Shown: piece after piece, positions 10,445 to 22,101 of the stretch | How positions within the stretch are numbered: position 1 is the stretch's first letter | Layout: every line of letters begins with the position of its first letter | Assembly: GCA_950097015.1 (NCBI GenBank) | Contig: CATNEN010000041.1 | Location: 1,120,001-1,184,000, forward strand | Origin: Macrostomum hystrix | Taxonomy: Eukaryota > Platyhelminthes > Macrostomidae | Direction of reading: 5' to 3' | Length of the DNA: 64,000 nt | Translations under genes and position numbers: made by a program | Notes under the pieces: model-generated | Databases searched by the model: none | What the model was told of the DNA's origin: nothing | Seen by the model: only the letters and a program-made list of their open reading frames with translations

Positions 10445-10785
10445 ATGCACATATTTTGGTGACACTAGACCCGCAGCCAGTGAGGAGGCAATTATGCCCA
10501 TTTCGCTGACTCCTGAGAACACACTCACACAGATACCGTACGCAGGCACACTTTCACACAGGTGTGTGTAAATCTGCCCCGACATTCTCATCGACAGGCC
10601 ATGCATATTTCACTGTGCCTTGGAGGTTGGCCCTCAAGGGCATAAATTGCACGACAAGCCCCCAAGGTATCTTTCCGCGACTGCGACCCAAACAAATGTG
10701 GCCTCGCCGCGGAATCGAACTCAGGGACCTTGGTACGAGAGGCAAACGCGTTGAATGCTCTGCCACCGACCCCCCACGACCAGTT
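10445..10785 (-). mobile_element. tRNA-derived SINE
   Basis: Read on the minus strand, 10772 to about 10703 is tRNA-like: an A box TGGCAGAGCATT at 10765-10754 and a B box GTTCGATTCC at 10720-10711, the two internal RNA polymerase III promoter boxes at normal spacing. A body of about 260 bp follows, containing CAAGGCACAGTGAAATATGC and CTCAGGAGTCAGCGAAA. A second, decayed copy of the body lies at 18843-18995 in the same orientation, which supports a repeated family rather than a lone tRNA gene. It is too diverged from a cloverleaf to be a working tRNA. Confidence 0.6.
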
Positions 10786-11511
10786 TAAGCCATTGACTAA
10801 ATCTACAGAGAAGTCTGGCTTACAGGGCACACCAACGAACTAGCTAGAAGGCCGAATGTTGATTTTTTGCTCACAAGCAGTATTCCGACACGGACGACTC
10901 AAGGACCACTAGGAGTAGAAGGACGGGAAACTACGTTTCTTATAAAAAAATTGAAGCCTGGCTTTGATTGGGAGCAAATACAAACCTGTTCTTTTTATAT
11001 AACTTGCCGAACATGTTGCTTCACGGAATGTTATAAAGTTTTATAGATTACAATTTATAAGCAGAAGCAGAAGACTGCATGATTTATTAAGCCAGGTAAC
11101 CAGAAACTAGCAATCGAAACGTAAAACATGGAGCGTAGAAACCAGTTGAACTGGAGCAGAAAAAGTTTTGAAGGGATGCAACTCGAAAAGTAGGATGAAA
11201 AGCGGACAAGTGTCATTTGAAGCACTGTCATCGGTTGCCAACTTGTCATTTGGATAAGTCAGACTGGACTCAGCGATGCTCTTCAAATGGATGAAGAGTC
11301 AGCAGGAATTCTATTTCCATCTGACTCAGACAACTCAGAAAAAGTAGAACCTGAGGTGACTTCGCACAAAGAAGTTTGCCTGTCGACATTCTGGTGCTGG
11401 TCGCAATTTCTTCTCCAGATAGTCTTCTCCAGCAGAATTTTTTTACTGAGTGTTACAACTTAGCAGCTGATTAACAGCAAGATATGCCTTTCCGCCTTTC
11501 TGGTTTGAAGG

Positions 11512-11537
11512 AACGTTAACGTTAACGTTAACGTTAA
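11512..11537. repeat. (AACGTT)n hexamer microsatellite
   Basis: About four copies of the self-complementary hexamer AACGTT, lying 140 bp beyond the 3' end of the recombinase gene. Confidence 0.85.
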
Positions 11538-11675
11538 GGAGCGTAGAACGTAAACATGACAAGTCTATGGAAAATTGAAGCTCGATACGAGCTTAGAAAC
11601 CATTTTAGACGCAATAATAGAATTAAAAACAATAAAAACTGTCATTTTAGTCGCTGTGAGTAAAAAGAAAAACGG

Positions 11676-12755
11676 TCAGTTGCTGCCGTGCCCTTGGTTT
11701 ATGCTGATTGTGCAGTTTTCAAACTTACAATTGCTGAAAATGTTAGGTACTCGGGCGGAAGGAACTCCAATTGCAACACTGCAGTTTGCGATCGCAGGCG
11801 ACGCAGTTGTTGACGGGCCAACCACAGCATAGCTTTCGACCACAGGAGAAGACTGCGCTACAGGAAGAATAGAGATGTCTGAGGTAGATGGTGCTGTCGA
11901 AAGGCGGCTACTAATCGTTCGAGACAACGCCACTTTCTTTGAAAACTTTAGTCTTTTATTGTAGTGCTCGACGCTTTCCGCTCGCTTATGGCCAGTCACA
12001 GCTTGAATCTGGGGTACACTGACGCCGTCTTCAATCAGGTTTGTGACCACGCTTGCATGGATGCAGTGATTGGTGTGATTCCGGCCAGCAAGACCAGCAA
12101 GTTCGCATAGCGTCTTCATAAAGCTGTTTAGCCAGTTCTTTCCTAGTACGAGATTATTGTGATACCAGTAGCCGTCAGTATTGTAACCACGTTGGATTGG
12201 CTTTGGCCAGAGACACTCTACGTCCGTCGGTATCTTGCTCAGGTATAATTCAACTGCGCGCACTGGACACGTGGTAGGCTCATTTGGAGTCTCGACAAGA
12301 ATGATGGATTTCATCGTTGTTGGATTGTCAGCAGAAATCGCCTTCTCAATACTAGTCTTCATCACGCCAACGTACCGCACACCGTCATACTCTTTGATTT
12401 GCAGGTCTCTCTTGCTCAATCCACGCAACCATTCACGTCCTCTAAAACCGAAACCATACACGATCTTAAAAAGTACTTCCATCTGCAGCCGCGTCGGAGT
12501 CGACCGGTCAAAGTACGATCGCAAGCGCACGAAGTCGTCATCCTCAATCGGACAGTAGGTACTAGCACCTCCTAATAGTTTCTTCTCCTTAAGAGCAGCA
12601 GACAACGCCCTAAACGTACGCTCAAACGATGCAAACTGTTCGTTTCCAATGATCTTGAGATCCCTTCTCTCAGAAATGTAGCGATGAATCGACGCTCGGA
12701 AGCAAACTAGAGAACGAACGGCGTAGGATTTGCCATCGGCCATATTTAGCGACAC
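11676..12755 (-). CDS. Crypton-type tyrosine recombinase (DUF3504-like)
   Basis: An open frame of 359 codons. The first ATG is at 12743, and the same frame stays open upstream to about 12873 with basic, plausible sequence (SKTRRKRRYLCAYLRLWF), so a 5' exon or longer N-terminus is likely. Counting from the codon at 12755: a helical N-terminal domain, then the first catalytic Arg in GFRGREWL (R105), a CPV motif (163-165), a C-terminal box with NHTNHCIHAS (226-235), TGHKR (254-258) and the Tyr candidate in VEHY (Y265). This order fits Crypton tyrosine recombinases and their DUF3504 relatives, which cut and rejoin DNA through a covalent tyrosine link. The second catalytic Arg, normally in an H-x-x-R box, appears to be His (H233), so activity is doubtful. 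The last 90 residues are Ser/Thr/Pro-rich and unlike the catalytic part. Confidence 0.75.
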   Translation of the reverse strand: MSLNMADGKSYAVRSLVCFRASIHRYISERRDLKIIGNEQFASFERTFRALSAALKEKKLLGGASTYCPIEDDDFVRLRSYFDRSTPTRLQMEVLFKIVYGFGFRGREWLRGLSKRDLQIKEYDGVRYVGVMKTSIEKAISADNPTTMKSIILVETPNEPTTCPVRAVELYLSKIPTDVECLWPKPIQRGYNTDGYWYHNNLVLGKNWLNSFMKTLCELAGLAGRNHTNHCIHASVVTNLIEDGVSVPQIQAVTGHKRAESVEHYNKRLKFSKKVALSRTISSRLSTAPSTSDISILPVAQSSPVVESYAVVGPSTTASPAIANCSVAIGVPSARVPNIFSNCKFENCTISINQGHGSN

Positions 12756-12879
12756 AAACCATAGCCTGAGGTATGCGCACAGATAACGCCGTTTTCTGCG
12801 AGTCTTGCTCCTGGCAGGCCACTGTTGATGGAGTCGCTCGGAGACGGGCTCCGATGAAGGCGGATCGGCAGTTGGTCAA

Positions 12880-13317
12880 GTGCGGAATTGAATTCGTTAC
12901 CTATTTTATCACGCAATGCAGTGCACTAAGGCAGGGGTTGGTTTGAATGAATCGAGCAATATCATAAAGAGCTTGTTTGTAGCACAGATACTATAATAAC
13001 TATAAGTTCTGTGGTTGTAACTTTCTTTGTTGCTTTGCTCTGTTGTTACTCTTTTCAATAAACCATAACATTTTTTTGTTAATTCACATGCCTTTTGTTG
13101 CAGCATTTTCCTTTTAAAACGTTGCATATATTATAAATAAAACCAAAAAATACAAAAAATGTCTATATTTCTACTGAATGGAAAGTAGCTTGCAAGTATA
13201 TGTGCTGAGTGACCTATCTAGTTATTATAGTATCTGTGGTTTGTAGAAGATAACACATAACATAAGTAGTGTATTTATTTAAGCCAAGAGTTCCAAAAGC
13301 ACAAATTCCACCAATAC
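12880..13317. other. AT-rich intergenic stretch
   Basis: No coding pattern or clear repeat apart from short A and T runs. It may hold the 5' end or flank of the Crypton. Confidence 0.5.
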
Positions 13318-13440
13318 GTATGCATATGTATATGCATATGTATATGTATGTGTATATGTGTATGTATATGTTTATGTATATGTATATGAATATGTATATG
13401 TATATGTATGTGTATATGTATATGTATATGTATATGTATG

Positions 13441-13481
<41 letters not shown>

Positions 13482-13492
13482 GTGTATCTGTG

Positions 13493-13532
<40 letters not shown>

Positions 13533-13587
13533 CATATGTATATGTATGTGTATATGTATATGTATATGTACATGTATATGTAAAATG

Positions 13588-13639
<52 letters not shown>
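13318..13639. repeat. (TATATG)n/(TATGTA)n microsatellite
   Basis: About 53 copies of a hexamer based on tatatg with scattered tgtgta and gcatat variants. It is open in several frames on both strands (Tyr/Met/Val and His/Ile/Thr runs), which are artefacts. Confidence 0.95.
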
Positions 13640-14149
13640 CCACTCCAGCATTTTCTTGCCGCAGCAAGAAAGCGCTTGTGCACAGGCAGACTCTGGACCG
13701 TGCGGTAAGAACAATGGCAGTTCGGGCCTGGTCAGGAAAGTACGGACTGACTGACTGCAGACTATAGCTTCTGCTGCTCCTTCTCGCTTAAAGTACATTA
13801 TAAATTTGCCATTTCTATTCAAGGGCTTGAAATTCTTAACTTGGTTTTTACCATAGAACAGCAAGCGAAACCGTCGCAAGCCAATCAGCGAGAACGGGGT
13901 TCTCGAGAGGCCAAATATCAGGCGGATGAGCCACCATGCTATTATTCATCCATGCCCCCCCAGTAGACACTTCAGCGGGTAGTAGGTCTTGAGTCATTTT
14001 TCAGACTTTCTGCTTTATTCATTTAGCATTAACATGGTTAACAATTTTAAGCTTTGAAAAAAGACAATTCGACTTGGACTTTCAGAATGACGTTTCTGAC
14101 AATCGAAAATGGTTTAAGAATAACAATTTTCAACAACAGAACTTTCAGA

Positions 14150-14756
14150 ATTTGAAGTTTCGGGACTTTTAATTTCTGGATTTAAAAAATCGAGATTTGG
14201 AGCTTTGGGATTTAAAGTTTTGGGATATAAAGTTTCGGGATTTGAAGTTTCAGAATTTGAAGTTTCGGGATTTGAAGTTTCGGGATTTGAAGTTTCTGGG
14301 TTTCGAAGTTTCAGAATTTGAAGTTTCGGGATTTGAAGTTTCGGGATTTGAAGTTTCGGGATTTGAAGTTTCTGGGTTTCGAAGTTTCAGAATTTGAAGT
14401 TTCAGAATTTGAAGTTTCAGGATTGAAAGTTTTGGGATTTGAAGTTTCAGGATTTGAAGTTTCGGGACTTTTAGTTTCTGGATTAAAAAAAACCGGGATT
14501 TGGAGCTTTGGGATTTGAAGTCTTGGGATTTGAAGTTTCAGGATTTGAAGTTTCGGGATTTGAAGTTTCGGAATTTGTAGTTTCGGGACGTTTAGTTTCT
14601 GGATTAAAAAAAATCGGGATTCGGAGCTTTGGGATTTGAGGTTTCGGGATTTGAAGTTTCGGGATTTGAAGTTTCGGGATTTGAAGTTTCGGGATTTGAA
14701 GTTTTGGGATTTAAAGTTTTGGGATTTAAAGTGTCGGGATTTGAAGTTTCGCGATA
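14150..14756. repeat. 15-bp minisatellite
   Basis: About 40 copies of gggatttgaagtttc. Three blocks are separated by a longer unit (ttagtttctggattaaaaaa), which recurs near 14170, 14470 and 14590 and so gives a higher-order period. It lies immediately downstream of the stop of the minus-strand gene at 14784. The 270 bp to its left hold no recognised feature. Confidence 0.93.
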
Positions 14757-14783
14757 GTCTGGGCAAACGAGTGACCTGGCCGG

Positions 14784-15499
14784 TCAGTTGTCCATGGCGA
14801 CCTCAAAGTGCGCCCCGAGCTTCCTCAGGCAGTTCAACTCAGCGAAGGCCATGACGCCGTCCAGGTCGGTGTCTGAGAGTTCGGCTTCGTGGCCGACTCG
14901 GATCAGGCGGCCCTCGCGTCGGTCCGGCCAGCCCAGCTGATCGGGAAGCTTTGTCTCGGCGACCAGCAGGTCCCGGTCCCCGATTTCAACGGTCGCAGTT
15001 GACGAGATGACAAGGATGACATCGTAACTGCTGGAGCCCACAGGAGTGACCAGCAGGCAGGACAGCTTGCTCCCAGATTTTTGCTCCCCTTTGGGCCAGT
15101 GCAGCAGTTTGTACAGCCGCCAGTCGGTCTCGTTGCCGATGGCAGCATCGGGCAGCGGCGGGAAAGCGAGCTCGCGCACGTCGGCGAGGTGCCGGGCGTC
15201 CACGCCCAGCAGACCGAGCAGCAGCGGCAGGAATTTCTCGGTGCTGTTCGACCGCAGCCGGTTGAATGCCTGAACCCGCGCCAGGCCGCCGAAGTCCTCG
15301 TAGCTCAGTGAGAGGAGCTTCTCGACCTTCCGGCTCCCGCCGGACTCGGCGATGGCAGCCTCGGCGGCCTCCTCCAGCGCCTCAGTGCGGCCGGGCTCCA
15401 GGGCGCGCCGGATCGAGTCGCGCAGCGAAGCGTGGCTCGGATTCTGGTAGCTGGCCGGTGACCCCAGCTGCTCTTGCGCTGCCGCCACTGCAGCTGACA
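14784..15499 (-). CDS. terminal exon of an unrecognised gene
   Basis: The exon is read from an acceptor (GATTCCCGCAG, first coding base 15499, two bases completing a split codon) to TGA at 14784, giving 238 codons. The protein is well mixed and looks globular: an Ala/Glu-rich helical N-terminal part (residues about 20-60), a segment with EKLLSLSYEDFGGLARVQAF, a Leu-rich segment LPLLLGLLGV, then a beta-rich half with KLSCLLVTPVGSSSYDVILV and ending LGAHFEVAMDN. No family is recognised. Upstream exons must lie beyond the (CAGT)n array and were not found. GC content and codon use match the other genes here, so it is very likely real. An alternative acceptor 12 bases further in keeps the same phase. 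Confidence 0.6.
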
Positions 15500-15520
15500 C
15501 TGCGGGAATCGCCAAGCCTG

Positions 15521-16435
15521 ACTGACTGACTGACTGACTGACTGACTGACTGACTGACTGACTGACTGACTGACTGACTGACTGACTGACTGACTGACTG
15601 ACTGACTGACTGACTGACTGACTGACTGACTGACTGACTGACTGACTGACTGACTGACTGACTGACTGACTGACTGACTGACTGACTGACTGACTGACTG
15701 ACTGACTGACTGACTGACTGACTGACTGACTGACTGACTGACTGACTGACTGACTGACTGACTGACTGACTGACTGACTGACTGACTGACTGACTGACTG
15801 ACTGACTGACTGACTGACTGACTGACTGACTGACTGACTGACTGACTGACTGACTGACTGACTGACTGACTGACTGACTGACTGACTGACTGACTGACTG
15901 ACTGACTGACTGACTGACTGACTGACTGACTGACTGACTGACTGACTGACTGACTGACTGACTGACTGACTGACTGACTGACTGACTGACTGACTGACTG
16001 ACTGACTGACTGACTGACTGACTGACTGACTGACTGACTGACTGACTGACTGACTGACTGACTGACTGACTGACTGACTGACTGACTGACTGACTGACTG
16101 ACTGACTGACTGACTGACTGACTGACTGACTGACTGACTGACTGACTGACTGACTGACTGACTGACTGACTGACTGACTGACTGACTGACTGACTGACTG
16201 ACTGACTGACTGACTGACTGACTGACTGACTGACTGACTGACTGACTGACTGACTGACTGACTGACTGACTGACTGACTGACTGACTGACTGACTGACTG
16301 ACTGACTGACTGACTGACTGACTGACTGACTGACTGACTGACTGACTGACTGACTGACTGACTGACTGACTGACTGACTGACTGACTGACTGACTGACTG
16401 ACTGACTGACTGACTGACTGACTGACTGACTGACT
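15521..16435. repeat. 915-bp (GACT)n / (CAGT)n microsatellite
   Basis: About 229 essentially perfect copies of a tetranucleotide, ending 21 bp before the splice acceptor of the exon at 15499. On the minus strand it reads (CAGT)n, open as a Ser-Val-Ser-Gln repeat. On the plus strand it contains TGA in every frame. It is most simply an intron expansion. Confidence 0.98.
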
Positions 16436-17619
16436 GTCTTTTACAAAAATAAGTCTACTTTTTTCTACTTTTTTTACTATTAGTAGCAAATGAATTATTT
16501 ACAGTAAGGCACAGCAGTTAGTACAGTATCAAGTTCCATAGTTACAGCTTAGTTTACAGTAAATACAGTGCCAAATTCTATGGTTACATTCCAGTTTACA
16601 GTAAATACAGTCCCAAATTCTATGGTTACAGCCCAGTTTTCAGTAAATACAGGCACCTTAAGTTACAGCTAACTCAAAGAAACATCGCGTCAGACTTGGA
16701 GCCTGAAGCAGGCAGAAGCAGAAATCCCTGGCCCTCCTCTAGCGATGGGAAGAGAACGGAGTGGGGGAGGCGATGTCCCGATAACATGCATCTGCTGTTT
16801 AAATAATTCAGATTCCCAGCGATGAAGAATCGGATGCTGCGCAGTCAGAGCGTTGAAGATGAAAACTGATTTCAGCGATTCGGCTGTCAAACGGTCACGA
16901 CATGCCAGGCCCTGAGTCCGAGGGGATTCTGGGCGAGTGATTTGTGTTGAGCACACACACAGCTGACAGGAGCGCTGCCAGGCTTTTTATTAGGAGAACT
17001 TATCGGACACGTTTATGAGCTGACGACAGCTTGTGTGGGCTCCAGCAACGACTTCGCCGGGCATCACTGTCGGACAGGTGAAGCAGATGCAACTAATTTC
17101 AGCAGAAATTACTCACGACAGACAATGAGCTCGATCAGTAAACATGACCAATCAGCGACCGCTTGCCTCCGGGCGAGCATTTTGTGTTGCCTGTTCACTC
17201 GAATAGACTCACTGCTCCAGACTGAAGACCGGGCACTGATTGGAACTGTCCGACCGTGTTTAGTTTTGTTATGTCCGATTAATCCTGACTGATAAACCGA
17301 TCATGGGGGATAGGCCAGCACTGCTCAGGTCTGTACTGCCACTCAGAACTGGGTTTGAGCTGACATTGACATCTGACCCGTTCCCACAGCTCACACACAC
17401 GCGGCCACGGCCTCCCAATTGATTAGGAAAACAGCTGGATACTGAGAATCCACAGCCAGAGGACCGTCATCGAGTACGGCTTGAGCAAATTAGGGAATTA
17501 AGAAACTGATTTTGGCGATTAGCGAGCAGCAGGCCTGAAGGAAGCAAGAAAACTATTGTTTGCACTGCACTTGGGTGAAGCCGATTGGTTGAGACGGATG
17601 GAACCGGGATGGTTAATGA
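16436..17619. other. gene-free stretch
   Basis: At 16505-16660 there are about three copies of a 55-60-bp unit containing agtttacagtaaatacag and attctatggttacag. The rest is unique sequence with no convincing coding frame. Missing upstream exons of the gene at 14784 could lie here but were not identified. Confidence 0.5.
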
Positions 17620-18112
17620 GAGTGGGTGAATGAGAGCGCGTAATGGGAGTGCGTGAATGAGAGTATGTGAATAAAAGTGTGTGAATGATAGTTGGTGAAT
17701 GAGAGTGGGTGAATGAGAGAGGGTAAATTAGAGTGGGTGAATAAAAGTGGGAGAACGGGGAGTGAGTGAATGGGGAGTGGGTGAATGAGAGTGGGTGAAT
17801 GAGAGTGGGTGATTGAGAGTGGGTGAATGAGAGTGGGTGATTGAGAGTGGGTGATTGAGAGTGGGTGAATGTAAGAGGGTAAATTAGAGTGAGTGAATAA
17901 AAGTGGGAGAACGGGGGAGTGAGTGAATGGGGAGTGGGAGAACGGTGGAGTGAGTGAATGGGGAGTGGGTGAACGGGGGAGTGAGTGAATGGGGAGTGGG
18001 TGAATGAGAGTGGGTGAATGAGAGTGGGTGATTGAGAGTGGGTGAATGAGAGTGGGTGATTGAGAGTGGGTGAATGAGAGTGGTGAATGAGAGTGGTGAA
18101 TGAGACAGAATG
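17620..18112. repeat. 14-bp minisatellite
   Basis: Units of gagagtgggtgaat with variants gtgattgagagtgg and gggagtgagtgaatgg. An inner block (gaataaaagtgggagaacgggg) appears at about 17740 and 17895, marking a larger duplication. Confidence 0.9.
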
Positions 18113-18496
18113 AGCGCAAGGGTGATAGCAAGACAAGGAAGGATAGCACAGTTAGAGAGCAGCGGTGCAGCTGGGTGAGTGCACAGAGATCCAGTTGAGT
18201 AGAGTGCAATGAAAAAAGGCATTTGCATATGCGTGCTCCCTTTGGGAAAGTAGCTTCTTGAATAGGGATAACTGATCCGCCAAGAGGCCTGTCTGCGGGA
18301 AATCGCAATCGATGCGATGGTGGATAGCTGGTAAAACCGGTCAGCTTCATCCGAAATTTTAATAAATTGCAACGAAAAGTGCCTTTTCCCTCGCAGAAAT
18401 TATACGCGCAATGATCTTATCTGAGGCCAACAGAAGCTGCATGGCTTGGGATGCCGATTCAAATGAAACTGGCGGCTGGGCTGGGAACTGGCTAAC
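18113..18496. other. unique sequence, no gene seen
   Basis: No coding frame or repeat was recognised between two satellites. Confidence 0.4.
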
Positions 18497-18785
18497 GAGA
18501 ATGGGAGAGGGTGAGAGGAGAGGGTCAGAGGAGAGGGTGAGAGGAGAGGGTCAGAGGAGAGGGTGAGAGGAGAGGGTCAGAGGAGAGGGTGAGAGGAGAG
18601 GGTCAGAGGAGAGGGTGAGAGGAGAGGGTCAGAGGAGAGGGTGAGAGGAGAGGGTGAGAGGAGAGTGTGGAAAGAAAGGGGGAGAGGAGGGGTGAGAGGA
18701 GAGGATGAGAGGAGAGGGTGATAGGAGAGGGTGAGAGGAGAGGGTGAGAGGAGAGGGTGAGAGGAGAGGATGAGAGGAGAGATAA
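18497..18785. repeat. 13/26-bp purine-rich minisatellite
   Basis: Alternating agaggagagggtg and agaggagagggtc units give a 26-bp period at the left that becomes a 13-bp period at the right. One strand is almost all purine, so it could form triplex DNA. Confidence 0.9.
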
Positions 18786-18842
18786 GATTCGCAGGGCTGT
18801 GGGCACTGATAAACCGAAAGCGACGGTCAGTCAAAACTCGCA

Positions 18843-18995
18843 GCTAGTGAGTAGACAATTCTGCCCTTTCCGATGAATCCTGAGCACAGAGCACACACAC
18901 AGGGTGTGAACAAATGCTCTAAATTTTGAATCGTTAGACAGTGTACTCACTACCTGTGGGTTGGGGATTGGCCCTCATAGGTGTCAATTGCCATC
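18843..18995 (-). mobile_element. decayed SINE body, second copy
   Basis: Aligns by eye with the SINE at 10445-10785 in the same orientation: agtgagtagacaattctgcc against agtgaggaggcaattatgcc, tcctgagcacag against tcctgagaacac, and ggattggccctcataggtgt against gaggttggccctcaagggca. The tRNA-like head is missing; the copy is cut off where the 14-bp satellite begins. Confidence 0.5.
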
Positions 18996-19013
18996 CACTA
19001 TCGTTAAGAAGGA

Positions 19014-19300
19014 GAGATGAGCGTGAGAGAGAGTAGGGGAGAGAGGGTAGGGGAGAGAGGGTAGGGGAGAGAGGGTAGGTGAGAGAGGGTAGGTGAGAGA
19101 GGGTAGGGGAGAGAGGGTAGGGGAGAGAGGGTAGGGGAGAGAGGGTAGGGGAGAGAGGGTAGGGGAGAGAGGGTAGGGGAGAGAGGGTAGGGGAGAGAGG
19201 GTAGGGGAGAGAGGGTAGGGGAGAGAGGGTAGGGGAGAGAGGGTAGGGGAGAGAGGGTAGGGGAGAGAGGGCAGGGGAGAGAGGGCAGGATAGAGAGGCC
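19014..19300. repeat. 14-bp minisatellite
   Basis: About 20 copies of gggtaggggagaga with ggtaggtgagaga variants at the left. It is G-rich but not a telomere repeat. Confidence 0.92.
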
Positions 19301-21190
19301 GAGTGAGAAGGATAGGGGACAGATATGGTACTCTTTTCCATCAGGCAGGCTTACATTGTAGCTCGTATGTATTGCAATAATTTCCCATTTTATCCAAGAC
19401 ATTTGTAGAGCACTGGGCAGCGCTAGAGTGAAAAGGAGTTAGAACTCGGACGATGGCAGAGAAGCAGACAGGTATAGAAATTGGGAATCGGAAAGGAAGA
19501 AGTTCGCAGGCAGGTGTATCCATCGAGGCAGCGCTGCCGGGGCAATGATTATGCATTAGCATCGCCTACCTCGGAGTGAGAGCGGAAAAATTTTGGGTGA
19601 GTGGATTTACTGCTGGCCGGTGGGAATGCCAGAAGGGGATGCAAGGAAGTGGGCAATTTATTCAGCTTTGGGGAGGATGGGAGCAGAATGCAGTTTATCT
19701 GGAGGAGGCAGAGGATTTGGGATTCCGCAAGTCAGAATCCACGAACGAAGGCGTGGCTCGCAGTTGTTGGAATCGGTGAATCTGTGTTGCAGTTGTCAAA
19801 CATCCAGTGATCTAAGATGAATGATGCTGGGGGAGCTGCTGCTGCTGCACCCAACTGTTCGAGCTGTCCACCTTGACAGCCGACTGTCAATCAAAGAGGC
19901 GGCCCGGATCTGCTTGGCTCTCCCTGGGACAGGAGGGAGTGAAATCTGAAGATGCTGGTCGGCGTCCTTGGAGACCCGGGCACTGCGTTAACTATTCATG
20001 GAGACAAAATAATTAACGGTGCGTGCCTCTGAACAGACGAGACTAAGTTCTGGTGTCGGCATCTTAATTGGAACTTATCTCTTGGCTTAATCCCTTGGCT
20101 AATACAAGCCCACAGCACGCGAACAATGGGGAGTGTGAGTATGCAAAATTATCCCCCCCAGACAGTCAGTGAGCCGGTCGGGTCTCACGGGACCTGCCAA
20201 GAAAAAAATCCGGGAAGAAATCGTCGAGGCATTTTCGGGATCTTAATTAATTATCGTTGTTTATTCCCCCTTGGATTTCGTTATTCCTTTTCTCAAAAAA
20301 ATCCCTAAGGCGAATATTATTTGATGCGTTTCTTAGAAAATTCCATTCCCCTCTGCTCAAGTAGATTCTCTGGGATCTGGGCTCTGCATTGCGAGGCAGG
20401 GAGAGACTTACCTGCCCCTCTCTGATATCCAAAAAACTGCAGAGATTGTAATTATCCTACACGAATTCCCACAGGCCTCAGCCTGTTGCTAGGACCGGTA
20501 AACAGGGAGACACAGCTGAGGGGGCATGCCGCATTTCAGGAGAGCCTCGAGTGGCCCAGTACATTTAGGGATTAAAGTCTCAGGCGGAGGCAGTGAATGG
20601 CGAAGCAACTCAAGTGTCAGCTCACAGTGGAAGACGGTTGCCTTTGTCTACGCCGCACCCACCCCACTCCGCTTCCAGGTGAAGATTTCGTCTGCGAGAG
20701 GCCAGACTCCCACCCCCTCCAGGCCAGACGGCATCCGGCGGGCCGAGTCTGCTAGCTGCGGAATAAGAGCTTTCTCCGGTTCGCCCAGCAACACGGATGG
20801 GGCCTGAGCAGCCCGGGAACCGTGGGGTGCTTTTAGCTGCCCGTCTGGGAATGTAATTTTTATGCTTTCTTTGCTGCGGGTTGAACAGAGCGGGTTAAAA
20901 ATACAGATGGCGGGAGCTGTTTGAACTGAGAATGGAATGGGCAAATTAAGTGTCTGTCACCTTCAAAGCACCTTCAATTGAGGATCGTGATTTTAATTGC
21001 AGCTGTATCCGACAAAATTCCAATCGATTTTCAAATCAAAAGGATTTGGAGTTGTCGCTGTGATAATTCGCTGGTGCTTCTCAAAGAGTGGATTTTTTGC
21101 TAAGGACCCTCCCTGGCTTTTTGAAACCGAAAAACCTATGTGTTAAGATGCGGATTTTTTAAGGCGGATTATGAAACATGAATTTTATGA
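19301..21190. other. gene-free stretch
   Basis: Unique sequence of mixed composition. Short frames occur (for example near 19590-19810) but none has the compositional quality of the exons elsewhere in the window. No RNA gene or transposon was recognised. Confidence 0.45.
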
Positions 21191-21194
21191 ACAC

Positions 21195-21625
21195 GGGCTT
21201 CATGAGAATAATTTCAGGGAGGAATTTCGGGAAGGGAGCTTAAGGAAGGGGACTTCGGAAGCGTCGGTAGCGGCAGCTCTCGGGAAAGAGATTTCGAAAT
21301 AGGGTTTTAGGAAGCGGATTTGAGAGGCGGAATCGGGAAAGGGATTTTAGGAAGGGGATTACTGGAAGTAAATTTCAGGAATAGAATTTCAGGAAAGGGA
21401 TTTCAGGAATGGGATTGCAGGAAAGGGATATCAGGAATGGGATTGCAGGAAAGGGATTTCAGGAATGGGTTTTCAGGAAAGGGATTTCACGAAAGGTATT
21501 TTAGGAATGGGATTTCAGGAAAGAAATTTCAGGAAAGGGATTTCAGGAATGGGATTTCAGGAATGGGATTTCAGGAATGGGATTTCAGGAAAGGGATTTT
21601 AGGATAGGAATTTGGAGAATAGGAT
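21195..21625. repeat. 14-bp minisatellite
   Basis: Units of gggatttcaggaat alternating with gggatttcaggaaa, diverging to gaagcggatttgag at the left edge, which suggests an older edge and a younger centre. Unique AT-rich sequence follows to 22101. Confidence 0.88.
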
Positions 21626-22101
21626 TTTATAAGTGATTTTTGGGCCGCTAGGTGCTAATTTTCGGACGGATGATTTCGAATGAGTATATTTAATCGACTG
21701 CGATTATTGAGAAAAACAGTTTTAGAAAATTTGGCCACTTTGTGAAGAAGTGCTGAGAATTCCAGGAAATGGAATTTCCGGACCTGAGAGCCGGTGCATT
21801 ATTAATTTGGTCTATCTCAGACTTAGGGTTTAGGGGCTTCTCAAAAGCTAAAAAACTTCGGTCAGAGGGAACTATCCGCTTTTTTTGTTAAAAAAACGCA
21901 GATGGAAAAGTCCGACTGGGTCACTAGAGACAGAAGCTGGCTGGCGGAAAGTCAATTTTGTCGTCACGCACTCGCGGCCAGCGACTGGCAGAGCTCGGGC
22001 GCGTGCCCAACTCACAATTTTACCGCTGGCGCCCCTGGCTGCCCTCCCTGCCGATGCAGAACCCACAGTCTGTCCCCCAGCCAGTCAGTCTGTCCCCCAG
22101 C

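Larger units (their letters stand above)
10041..11675. other. gene-free stretch with SINE and hexamer repeat
   Basis: Contains short AT-rich stretches (aataataataattg near 10220), two copies of a ggccattgcctt motif near 10305 and 10413, a SINE, and an (AACGTT)n run. No coding region is seen. Confidence 0.6.

Noticed and set aside
10703-10772. Functional tRNA gene
   Set aside because: A and B boxes are present but the acceptor and anticodon stems do not pair well and the sequence continues into a SINE body that has a second copy.
13214-13879. Tyr/Ile and His/Ile repeat proteins
   Set aside because: They are translations of the (TATATG)n microsatellite on both strands.
15305-16489. A Ser-Val-Ser-Gln repeat protein
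   Set aside because: It is the translated (CAGT)n array joined to an out-of-frame reading of the real exon at 14784-15499.
19014-19300. Telomere-like G-rich repeat
   Set aside because: The period is 14 bp (gggtaggggagaga), not TTAGGG or a variant, and it is internal.
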